NCBI RefSeq assembly: GCF_900290275.1
Contig: NZ_LT985326.1
Coordinates: 174,758 to 238,757, forward strand
Source: Prevotella merdae
GTDB lineage: Bacteria; Bacteroidota; Bacteroidia; Bacteroidales; Bacteroidaceae
Direction of reading: 5' to 3'
DNA length: 64,000 bases
The notes under the pieces are model-generated. The model did not search any database. It was not told the origin of the DNA and saw only the letters and a program-made list of their open reading frames with translations. The position numbers and the translations under genes are program-made. This document shows, piece after piece, positions 7,635 to 14,773 of this stretch; positions within the stretch are counted from its first letter, which is position 1, and every line of letters starts with the position of its first letter.

Positions 7635-8592
7635 GCAATACTACCATGTAAACTCCAATACGTTGGATAAACAATACAAGGATGTCTTGAGTGACTATCG
7701 TACCTGGTCAGAACTAGAACATGCCGATGAATGGCTTGTCTTTCCTGACAACGTAGGTCGTAATTTGGCAATAGACGAGACCTCTATGTCTAACGGTGAA
7801 TTGCGCACAATCGTCACCAACAGGGACAGACACGGAAAAGATCAATGTCTGGTTGCAATTGTCAAGGGTGTTAAGTCAGAGGACGTTATCAATGCCTTGA
7901 AGCATATACCGGAAGCACTTCTGAATATCGTTGAGGAGGTTACATTAGATTTGTCAGACTCCATGAGAAAGATTGTTCGCACATGCTTTCCAAAAGCAAT
8001 GAGAGTAATTGATAGATTTCACATACAGAAGCTTGCTTGCGATGCTGTGCAAGAAATGCGCATTAAGCATCGTTGGGATGCTATACAAGAGGCCAATGAC
8101 GACATGGAGAATGCAAAACTTGAAGGACGCGAATACGTGCCTTTTCGATATGAGAACGGAGATACGAGAAAGGAATTGCTAGCAAGGAGTAGGTATCTTC
8201 TTTTCAAATCAGGAGAGAAATGGACGCTGTCACAAAGCAAGAGAGCAGAGATCCTATTTAGAGAATATCCAGATTTGAAGACAGCTTATGGACTCTCGCA
8301 TTCTTTGAGAATGATTTTCTCAAAAAATACTGTTAAGGATGCCGCAAGACTTTCTATGGCTAAATGGTACAACAAAGTGGAAGAAGCTGGCTTCCGTTCT
8401 TTCAATGTTATTGCTGCAACATTCTATGAACATTACGATGATATTCTTAACTTTTATAAAAATAGATCATCTAATGCTGCAGCTGAATCCTTTAATGCGA
8501 AAATCAAAGCCTTCAGAGCATCACTAAGGGGTATCGTTGATGAAAAGTTCTTTCTGTATCGACTTGCAAAGATTTATGCTTATCCCCACTAA
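7600..8592 (+). CDS. ISAon1-family transposase, catalytic ORF (orfB), copy 2
   Basis: 330 residues from an ATG at 7600, but the frame is open back to 7591, directly after the T6A4 run, so a frameshifted orfA-orfB fusion is more likely. DDE motifs match copy 1: LAIDETSMSNGELRTIVTN, VTLDLSDSMRKIVRTCFPKA with VIDRFHIQKLA, and NAAAESFNAKIKAFR. The reading frame is intact. The stop lies 14 bases inside the right end of the element. Confidence 0.85.
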   Translation: MDISPTTCRTLEQYYHVNSNTLDKQYKDVLSDYRTWSELEHADEWLVFPDNVGRNLAIDETSMSNGELRTIVTNRDRHGKDQCLVAIVKGVKSEDVINALKHIPEALLNIVEEVTLDLSDSMRKIVRTCFPKAMRVIDRFHIQKLACDAVQEMRIKHRWDAIQEANDDMENAKLEGREYVPFRYENGDTRKELLARSRYLLFKSGEKWTLSQSKRAEILFREYPDLKTAYGLSHSLRMIFSKNTVKDAARLSMAKWYNKVEEAGFRSFNVIAATFYEHYDDILNFYKNRSSNAAAESFNAKIKAFRASLRGIVDEKFFLYRLAKIYAYPH

Positions 8593-8641
8593 ATTTCCAC
8601 TGACCCCCTTTAATGGCAATTGAGTGTTAGCAATTAGATAC

Positions 8642-8682
8642 AAAAAAAGAGACAATGGATTATCAGAAAATCCTTTGTCTCC
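8642..8682 (-). terminator. Intrinsic terminator of the structured RNA
   Basis: On the minus strand GAGACA-AA-GGATT pairs with AATCC-AT-TGTCTC and is followed by seven T residues. It ends the transcript that starts near 8910. Confidence 0.8.
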
Positions 8683-8910
8683 TTTTATATTTTAAAAAGG
8701 GCCGCCCAGTGATGTGATGAAACTCCGAGTATACAAGATTTGAGAGCTCTCCGCCTTTGTAATCCACCGGCTTTACAGCTTAGTCCACTAAAGGTTTTAT
8801 ATGGCCCGCCATTAGCAAGAGAAGTCTTCTCGGTTTCGATTTTTTTATTGATGAGTATCCCGATCGAACTGGCACGACCCATATAAGATTGAGTCGCCTT
8901 TACGTTTTTC
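8643..8910 (-). ncRNA. Structured non-coding RNA, family not identified (6S-like architecture)
   Basis: A consensus promoter on the minus strand (TTTG at 8944-8947, 19 bases, TAACTTTG at 8917-8924) and the terminator at 8642-8682 define a transcript of about 265 bases. Its body is closed by a helix between GGGTCGTGCCAG (8869-8880) and CTGGGCGGCCC (8699-8709), with internal pairing such as ACCGAGAAGACTTCTC. A closing helix, large internal region and terminal stems resemble 6S RNA, but I do not recognise the tmRNA, RNase P or SRP signatures. A 65-codon ORF (8685-8882) overlaps it but has no family features and codes across the closing helix, so RNA is preferred. It is divergent from the DUF4492-cydAB operon. 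Confidence 0.6.
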
Positions 8911-8916
8911 GTAATG

Positions 8917-8947
8917 CAAAGTTACTACTTTCAAGTGATACGGCAAA
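8917..8947 (-). promoter_or_regulatory. Promoter of the structured RNA
   Basis: Minus strand: TTTG (8944-8947), spacer of 19, TAACTTTG (8917-8924). Exact consensus spacing for the Bacteroidetes housekeeping sigma factor. Confidence 0.75.
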
Positions 8948-9020
8948 ATGTTTAAGACATAAGTTTAAGGTTGAGGCATTTTTTTATACCAAAAACAAAA
9001 CAACTAATTGAATTATTTTA

Positions 9021-9028
9021 TATCTTTG
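9021..9028 (+). promoter_or_regulatory. -7 box of the DUF4492-cydAB operon
   Basis: TATCTTTG 47 bases before the DUF4492 start codon. No good -33 TTTG is seen at the expected distance, so the promoter may need an activator. Confidence 0.5.
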
Positions 9029-9074
9029 CAAAAGTTTACTAACCTGTATAATTTACAACCTTTAAATACTTGTT

Positions 9075-9290
9075 ATGGCAAATACTAATATATTAAATAA
9101 GGTGTTCCGTTTCTATGTGGACGGATTCCGCAATATGACTGTAGGACGTGTGCTATGGACGGTTATATTGATAAAGCTTGCTGTAATCTTTCTGATACTC
9201 AAGCTATTCTTCTTCCCTGACGTGCTTGAACAGAAGGCAAAAGGAGGCAACCAAGCCGACTATGTGGCAAGAGAACTAATTGACCGTTAG
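9075..9290 (+). CDS. DUF4492 small membrane protein linked to cytochrome bd
   Basis: 71 residues with one long hydrophobic helix (VLWTVILIKLAVIFLILKLF) after an amphipathic N-terminus, ending in a charged tail. This family is regularly found just before cydA in Bacteroidetes, as here (63 bases upstream). By analogy with the small CydX-type subunits it may help assemble or stabilise the oxidase, but that role is inference from position and topology only. Confidence 0.75.
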   Translation: MANTNILNKVFRFYVDGFRNMTVGRVLWTVILIKLAVIFLILKLFFFPDVLEQKAKGGNQADYVARELIDR

Positions 9291-9353
9291 CACTAACGGC
9301 ATATAATGAACATTTCAATTTATGATAACTATTAACTATAAACAATTAAGCTT

Positions 9354-10925
9354 ATGAATTATATGCTAACAATTGACGCTTCGCTCATCGACTGGTCGCG
9401 TGCCCAATTTGCGCTTACCGCCATCTATCACTGGCTGTTTGTGCCTCTTACATTGGGTTTGGCCGTTATCATGGGCATTATCGAGACTATTTATTATCGC
9501 ACAGGAAAACATTTCTGGCAAGAGGCATCCAAGTTTTGGCAACGCCTCTTTGGAGTAAACTTTGCCATGGGTGTTGCAACTGGCATCATTCTAGAGTTTG
9601 AGTTTGGAACAAACTGGAGCAACTATTCCTGGTTTGTTGGTGACATCTTCGGTGCCCCGCTTGCCATAGAGGGCATAGTAGCTTTCTTTATGGAAAGCAC
9701 GTTTGTTGCTGTTATGTTCTTTGGATGGCAGAAAGTTTCGCGCGGTTTTCATCTTGCCTCTACCTGGCTTACGGGTATAGGCGCCACCATATCAGCATGG
9801 TGGATACTGGTAGCCAATTCTTGGATGCAGTACCCTATAGGTTGCGAGTTCAATCCAGATACCGTGCGCAACGAAATGATAAGCTTTATCGATGTGGCAT
9901 TGTCGCCAATGGCTGTAGACAAGTTCTTCCATACCGTAATATCATCGTGGATAGTAGGTGCCGTGTTTGTGTGTGCCGTTAGTTGCTGGTATCTGTTGCG
10001 TAGCCGCGAATGCGAACTCTCACGTCAAAGCATCAAGATAGCAAGCATCGTTGGTATTGTTGCCTCGATATTGGCAATGTATACAGGTCACTCGTCGGCT
10101 GTTAAGGTGGCAGAAGTTCAGCCTATGAAACTTGCAGCAATGGAGGGACTGTACAATGGAGGTAATAGTGCCTCGCTCACTATGGTGGCTGCCATTAATC
10201 CATTACGACAACCCGACTATACCAAAGGCGAAGAACCTCCATTGCGCATAGCCATACCCAATGGATTGTCCGTGCTTGCCACAAATACACTTGACGGATA
10301 TGTACCTGGCATTAACGACATTCTTAATGGTTATACACGCGCCGATGGAACAAAAGAATTGTCGGCAGAAGAGAAAATACAACGAGGTCGTAAAGCCATA
10401 ACTACCCTTGCCGAATATCGCAAGCTTAAGGCATTCAATGACAATGACAAACGTCTGCCAGTGCTTGCTGAAGAACTTAAGAAAGACATGCCATACTTTG
10501 GATATGGCTACATTAAAGACCGTGCCGAGCTTGTGCCATACATCCCCATCAACTTCTATGCCTTCCGCATTATGGTAGGTATTGGCTCATTGCTGCTGTT
10601 GTTCTTCCTCATCATTGGTCATGTGGCATGGCGTCAAGACATTACAAAACGTGGTCGTTGGCTATGGATATCTGCATTGGTTATGCTTCCGCTTGTATAC
10701 CTGGCAAGCGAGGCTGGATGGATTGTAGCCGAACTGGGTCGACAGCCATGGGCTATACAAGATATGCTGCCTACTGTTGCAGCAATTTCTGATATTAGTT
10801 CAGGCAGCGTTGCTCTAACATTCTTCATCTTCCTCGTGTTGTTCAGCGTTCTACTCTTTGCGGAGATTAGGATAATGTGTCACGTGATAAAGAACTATAA
10901 GCCACAAATAGAACAAGCCGATTAA
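9354..10925 (+). CDS. cydA: Cytochrome bd ubiquinol oxidase subunit I
   Basis: 523 residues, the usual length. Multi-pass inner-membrane protein that binds hemes b558, b595 and d and oxidises quinol, passing electrons to O2. The N-terminal helix carries the heme-ligand His in TAIYHWLFVPLTLG (His26), and the quinol loop region has the family signature GWIVAELGRQPW near residue 450. FLMESTFVAVMFFGW-type helices (MESTF) hold the conserved Glu of the proton channel. It is followed 38 bases later by cydB. In anaerobic gut or oral Bacteroidales this high-affinity oxidase scavenges traces of oxygen. Confidence 0.97.
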   Translation: MNYMLTIDASLIDWSRAQFALTAIYHWLFVPLTLGLAVIMGIIETIYYRTGKHFWQEASKFWQRLFGVNFAMGVATGIILEFEFGTNWSNYSWFVGDIFGAPLAIEGIVAFFMESTFVAVMFFGWQKVSRGFHLASTWLTGIGATISAWWILVANSWMQYPIGCEFNPDTVRNEMISFIDVALSPMAVDKFFHTVISSWIVGAVFVCAVSCWYLLRSRECELSRQSIKIASIVGIVASILAMYTGHSSAVKVAEVQPMKLAAMEGLYNGGNSASLTMVAAINPLRQPDYTKGEEPPLRIAIPNGLSVLATNTLDGYVPGINDILNGYTRADGTKELSAEEKIQRGRKAITTLAEYRKLKAFNDNDKRLPVLAEELKKDMPYFGYGYIKDRAELVPYIPINFYAFRIMVGIGSLLLLFFLIIGHVAWRQDITKRGRWLWISALVMLPLVYLASEAGWIVAELGRQPWAIQDMLPTVAAISDISSGSVALTFFIFLVLFSVLLFAEIRIMCHVIKNYKPQIEQAD

Positions 10926-10963
10926 ACTCAACCACATCGTCAAAAAAATTAAACATTCGTATT

Positions 10964-12067
10964 ATGACATATATATTTCTTCAGCAATATTGGTGGTTTA
11001 TAATATCACTTCTCGGAGCGTTGCTCGTGTTTCTAATGTTTGTACAGGGGGCTAACTCGCTTGTATACAGCTTGGGCTATACTGAAGATGGACAACGCAA
11101 GATTATAGAGTCGACCGGACGTAAGTGGGAAATTACATTCACCACTCTTGTCACCTTCGGCGGAGCCTTCTTTGCTTCTTTCCCATTGTTCTATAGCACA
11201 AGCTTTGGCGGAGCCTACTGGCTATGGATGATTATACTATTCTCGTTTGTACTGCAAGCCGTAAGCTATGAGTTTCAACACCGCAAAGGCAATCTGCTTG
11301 GCACACGTACATACCGCTGGTTCCTTGTATTGAACGGCATTATAGGTCCGTTGCTCTTGGGCGCGGCTGTAGCCACATTATTCAATGGTTCCAACTTCTT
11401 TGTGGAGAAGGCGTCGCTTACAAACATAAGCGCTCCCGTTATAAGCCGTTGGGCTAATGCCTCGGCAGGGCTTGATGCTTTGCTCGACCCATGGAATTTG
11501 GTGTTAGGTTTTGCCGTAATGTTCCTTGCCCGTATTCTCGGCATATTGTATATTATGAATAATGTGGACGACGAGGACATACGCTCCCGAGGTTCGGTTA
11601 GACTTGTAGGCAGCACGGTGCCCTTCCTTGTGTTCTTCCTGGCTTTCTTTATACGCACAATGCTTAAAGACGGATATGCAGTAGACCCTGCAACTGTGGT
11701 GGTATTTATGGAACCAATGAAGTATCTGCACAACTATCTCGACATGTGGCCATTGGCTGTGCTCACGGTTATAGGTGTTGTACTGTTGCTGTATGGAATA
11801 GTGCGCACCATTCTAAGCTCTACATATATCAAAGGTATATGGCCGGCTGGTATCGGCGTGGTGCTTGTTGTGCTGTCGTTGCTGCTTGTTGCGGGATGGG
11901 GCAACACTGCCTACTATCCCTCAAACACCGACCTGCAATGCTCGTTGACAATAGCCAACAGTTGCAGTAGCGAGTTCACGCTCCGCACAATGTTCTATGT
12001 GTCGCTGCTCGTGCCGTTTGTGTTCGGGTATATAGCTTATGTCTGGAGGGTTATGGACAGAAAATAA
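10964..12067 (+). CDS. cydB: Cytochrome bd ubiquinol oxidase subunit II
   Basis: 367 residues, multi-pass membrane protein forming a heterodimer with CydA. Starts MTYIFLQQYWWFIISLLGAL, with family features such as WEITFTTLVTFGGAFFASFP and the late SLTIANSCSSEFTLRTMFYV segment. Same operon as DUF4492 and cydA. The gene ends in the long hairpin shared with convergent thrC. Confidence 0.96.
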   Translation: MTYIFLQQYWWFIISLLGALLVFLMFVQGANSLVYSLGYTEDGQRKIIESTGRKWEITFTTLVTFGGAFFASFPLFYSTSFGGAYWLWMIILFSFVLQAVSYEFQHRKGNLLGTRTYRWFLVLNGIIGPLLLGAAVATLFNGSNFFVEKASLTNISAPVISRWANASAGLDALLDPWNLVLGFAVMFLARILGILYIMNNVDDEDIRSRGSVRLVGSTVPFLVFFLAFFIRTMLKDGYAVDPATVVVFMEPMKYLHNYLDMWPLAVLTVIGVVLLLYGIVRTILSSTYIKGIWPAGIGVVLVVLSLLLVAGWGNTAYYPSNTDLQCSLTIANSCSSEFTLRTMFYVSLLVPFVFGYIAYVWRVMDRK

Positions 12068-12128
12068 AAGGTATGACGGATGGGTGTCGAGAGCTCGCTC
12101 TCGTAAGACCATCCGTCATACCTTTTAT
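12066..12128. terminator. Bidirectional terminator between cydB and thrC
   Basis: Arms AAAAGGTATGACGGATGG and CCATCCGTCATACCTTTT form an 18-bp stem; an inner stem CGAGAGC-TC-GCTCTCG closes the tip. T runs on both strands serve the two convergent operons. Confidence 0.9.
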
Positions 12129-12143
12129 TCAATCTACACACCT

Positions 12144-13448
12144 TTACGGCTGAACCATCAAGAAGTTCTTGAAGTCGCTAAACTCCTTCGACATGGCGAT
12201 GCTCTTCTTCTCGCCCTTCATAAAGGCTGCAAGACGTTCGGGTATTGCAACCTCGGCGTTTATTGCCGATTCTACTGTATCCTTAAACTTGGCGGGATGA
12301 GCAGTCTCGCCAAATACACCAACCTCGCCATCAAGCAACAAGTCCTTTAATGCCTGATATCCGCATGCTCCATGCGGGTCGAGAATATAGTGGTTGGTTT
12401 CATAGCATTGGCGCATAGCATGGCGTATCTGTTCGTCGCTATATGTTGCGCCACTCATGAGGCTCGAAATCTTCTTCCAGTCGCCCTTGAAGAGATCGTA
12501 TATACGTGCAAAGTTGCTTGGATCGCCCACATCCATAGCATTGGCAATGGTCTGTATACTTGGACGTGGATTATACTCGCCAGTCTGCAAGTACTTGTAT
12601 ACAATGTCGTTGGCATTGTTTGCAGCTATGAAACGTTTCACGGGCAAGCCCATTTCTCGTCCGAAGATAGCTGCCGTGATGTTGCCAAAGTTGCCGCTCG
12701 GCACACATATCACGTAGCCATGCTCTTTGCCCATACGCTTTAGCTGGGCATAGGCATAGAAATAATAGAATGCCTGTGGCAAGAAACGAGCCACATTGAT
12801 AGAGTTGGCAGACGTCAGCTTCATATGCTTATTGAGCTCATCGTCCATGAATGCCTGCTTTACAAGAGCCTGGCAGTCGTCAAACACTCCGTCCACTTCA
12901 ATTGCTGTGATATTTTGTCCGAGTGTGGTAAACTGGCTCTCCTGTATCTTACTTACCTTGCCCTTGGGATAGAGCACATACACATGTATGCCCTCTACAC
13001 CAAGAAATCCGTTTGCAACAGCCGAACCTGTATCGCCACTTGTGGCTACAAGTACATTAACGTTTTTAGTTCCTTCCTCGCGTATAAAGTATTGCAGCAT
13101 GCGCGCCATAAAGCGTGCACCTACATCCTTGAATGCAAGTGTTGGTCCGTGGAATAGTTCGAGCGAGTAAATATTATCCTCTACCTCTTTTATAGGACAG
13201 TCAAACGCCAGAGTGTCGTATACTATACGCTTTAGGTCGTCGGCCTTGACGTCCTCGCCGAAGAAGGCGTCTGCCACCTTATATGCTATCTCTTGAAACG
13301 AGAGTTTGTCTATGTTGTCGAAGAACTCCTTAGGCAACTTCTTAATACGCTCTGGCATATAGAGTCCACGATCGGGAGCAAGTCCTTTTACTACTGCCTC
13401 GTGCAATGAGGCTTGGGGTGCTGTATGATTGGTGCTGTAATATTTCAT
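12144..13448 (-). CDS. thrC: Threonine synthase
   Basis: 434 residues, PLP-dependent fold II enzyme that converts O-phospho-homoserine to threonine. The PLP lysine lies in ELFHGPTLAFKDVGARFMAR, and the phosphate-binding and glycine-rich motifs ATSGDTGSAVANGF and PSGNFGNITAAI are clear. N-terminal YYSTNHTAPQASLHEAVVKG is the usual start. Last gene of thrA-apgM-thrC; an 82-base gap with short direct repeats (GGATTCTTCACTCTTC twice on the minus strand) separates it from apgM. Confidence 0.97.
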   Translation of the reverse strand: MKYYSTNHTAPQASLHEAVVKGLAPDRGLYMPERIKKLPKEFFDNIDKLSFQEIAYKVADAFFGEDVKADDLKRIVYDTLAFDCPIKEVEDNIYSLELFHGPTLAFKDVGARFMARMLQYFIREEGTKNVNVLVATSGDTGSAVANGFLGVEGIHVYVLYPKGKVSKIQESQFTTLGQNITAIEVDGVFDDCQALVKQAFMDDELNKHMKLTSANSINVARFLPQAFYYFYAYAQLKRMGKEHGYVICVPSGNFGNITAAIFGREMGLPVKRFIAANNANDIVYKYLQTGEYNPRPSIQTIANAMDVGDPSNFARIYDLFKGDWKKISSLMSGATYSDEQIRHAMRQCYETNHYILDPHGACGYQALKDLLLDGEVGVFGETAHPAKFKDTVESAINAEVAIPERLAAFMKGEKKSIAMSKEFSDFKNFLMVQP

Positions 13449-13530
13449 AATTTAAGTGAAAAGTTAAGAGTGAAGAGTGAAGAATCCAATTGTTATAAGG
13501 GAAGAGGGAAGAGTGAAGAATCCTATTCTT

Positions 13531-14766
13531 TTAGAGGGAAGGTTCCTTCATAAACTCGTTCATAAACTCTGTCAGGTGCAGCATGCCGTAGCTGCCACTT
13601 ACACAACTCACCTCACTATATGTCTCTACATCGTCTGGCTTGATGCCTGGATACCATATCACAAATGGCACAGGTTCCTTGACGTGTGTGCGTATCTCTA
13701 CTGGTGTAGGATGGTCGGGCATAATAGCTATTGCTACAGGCTCGTCCCACTTGGACACTTCTTCAAAGATAGGACCCACCATACGTTTGTCAAGGTTCTC
13801 TATAGTGCGCAACTTTAGTTCAAGGTCACCATCATGACCAGCCTCATCGCTTGCCTCAACATGCAGGAATACAAAATCGTCCTTACGTAGGGCCTCTATA
13901 GCCGCTTGTGTCTTGCCCTCATAGTTTGTATCGGCAAGTCCAGTTGCTCCTGGCACAATGATATTGTGCAGCCCTGCATAATGGCCTATGCCGCGTATTA
14001 GGTCTACAGCCGATATCACGTCGCCACGCTTTATCTGTGGATACATCTCCGAAAGGGTTTTCATCTGCGGACGATATCCTCCACCCCATGGCCATATGCT
14101 GTTAGCCTGGTCTTTACATTCGGCACGTCGCTTTACATTAAGTGGAGCGTCGTACAGCACGTCTTGCGACTTGATGATAAGCTCATTGAGCAATGTAACA
14201 GTTGGCAAAGCCTCTTGCTCGTATCCTTTCTTTGGACGGATAAGTAGCTTGCGCCATTCCTCATTGGGATGGTCGTGAGGTGGAGCACACTCGATGTACT
14301 TGTTTCCACCTTTTATAATAAGGAGATGTCTGTATTGTATTCCCTTTACAAAGCGTATACGGTCGCTGCCAAGACGCTCGTTAAGGAGGTCAATCAGTTG
14401 AGTGCTATCGTCGGTGGTAAGATGTCCGCCATGATGATTCTTTATTTTGCCATTCTCAAGACAGATGATGTTGCAGCGCAATGCAAGGTCGTCTGGTTCC
14501 ATTTCGTAACCTATAGAGGCTGCCTCCAATGGACCTCTACCCTCGTACACCTTATTCATATCATAGCCAAGGATAGTAGCATTGGCAACCTCGCTACCAG
14601 GCAGAAAACCATCGGGCACGGTAAGCAGGCGTCCGGTACGTCCAATACGTGCCAAATGGTCCATATTAGGAGTATTGGCATATTCGAGAAGTGTTTTTCC
14701 TCCAAGACGGTCGACGGCATGGTCGGCCATACCGTCGCCAAGTATTATAATGTGTTTCATACGCAA
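13531..14766 (-). CDS. apgM: ApgM-type phosphoglycerate mutase homologue, probably the homoserine kinase of the pathway
   Basis: 411 residues of the alkaline-phosphatase superfamily, archaeal-type cofactor-independent phosphoglycerate mutase. Metal and nucleophile motifs are seen: IILGDGMADHAVDRLGGKTL near the start, PGSEVANATILGYD (Ser nucleophile region), HVEASDEAGHDGDLELK and IMPDHPTPVEIRTH. It sits 7 bases after thrA and before thrC, exactly where thrB is expected, and no GHMP kinase thrB is present in the window. Homologues in Bacteroides threonine operons have been proposed to act as homoserine kinase; I recall genetic evidence for this in B. thetaiotaomicron. The name reflects the family; the role is inferred. 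Confidence 0.85.
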   Translation of the reverse strand: MRMKHIIILGDGMADHAVDRLGGKTLLEYANTPNMDHLARIGRTGRLLTVPDGFLPGSEVANATILGYDMNKVYEGRGPLEAASIGYEMEPDDLALRCNIICLENGKIKNHHGGHLTTDDSTQLIDLLNERLGSDRIRFVKGIQYRHLLIIKGGNKYIECAPPHDHPNEEWRKLLIRPKKGYEQEALPTVTLLNELIIKSQDVLYDAPLNVKRRAECKDQANSIWPWGGGYRPQMKTLSEMYPQIKRGDVISAVDLIRGIGHYAGLHNIIVPGATGLADTNYEGKTQAAIEALRKDDFVFLHVEASDEAGHDGDLELKLRTIENLDKRMVGPIFEEVSKWDEPVAIAIMPDHPTPVEIRTHVKEPVPFVIWYPGIKPDDVETYSEVSCVSGSYGMLHLTEFMNEFMKEPSL

Positions 14767-14773
14767 AAGACCT

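Larger units (their letters stand above)
7183..8606 (+). mobile_element. ISAon1/ISL3-like insertion sequence, copy 2 (complete, 8-bp duplication)
   Basis: A 1424-bp element with imperfect inverted ends (left GGCTCAGTGGAAAAGTACTG, right complement GGGTCAGTGGAAATTTAGTG) flanked by a perfect 8-bp direct repeat CCTTTAAT at 7175-7182 and 8607-8614, which fixes the borders. The insertion is inside the IS982 remnant. It carries the same two-ORF arrangement as copy 1 but the ends and proteins are clearly diverged, so the two are different members of the family, not a recent duplication. Confidence 0.9.

Noticed and set aside
8685..8882. 65-residue ORF MGRASSIGILINKKIETEKT and onward
   Set aside because: It sits wholly inside a promoter- and terminator-bounded transcript whose ends pair with each other; structure is better supported than coding. 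A small chance of a dual function remains.
8643..8910. tmRNA, RNase P RNA or SRP RNA identity for the structured transcript
   Set aside because: No tRNA-like end with tag frame, no GAGGAAAGUCC-type core and no SRP tetraloop region are visible; length also differs.
13449..13530. Gene between thrC and apgM
   Set aside because: Only short direct repeats (GGATTCTTCACTCTTC) are present; no start with a reasonable frame.
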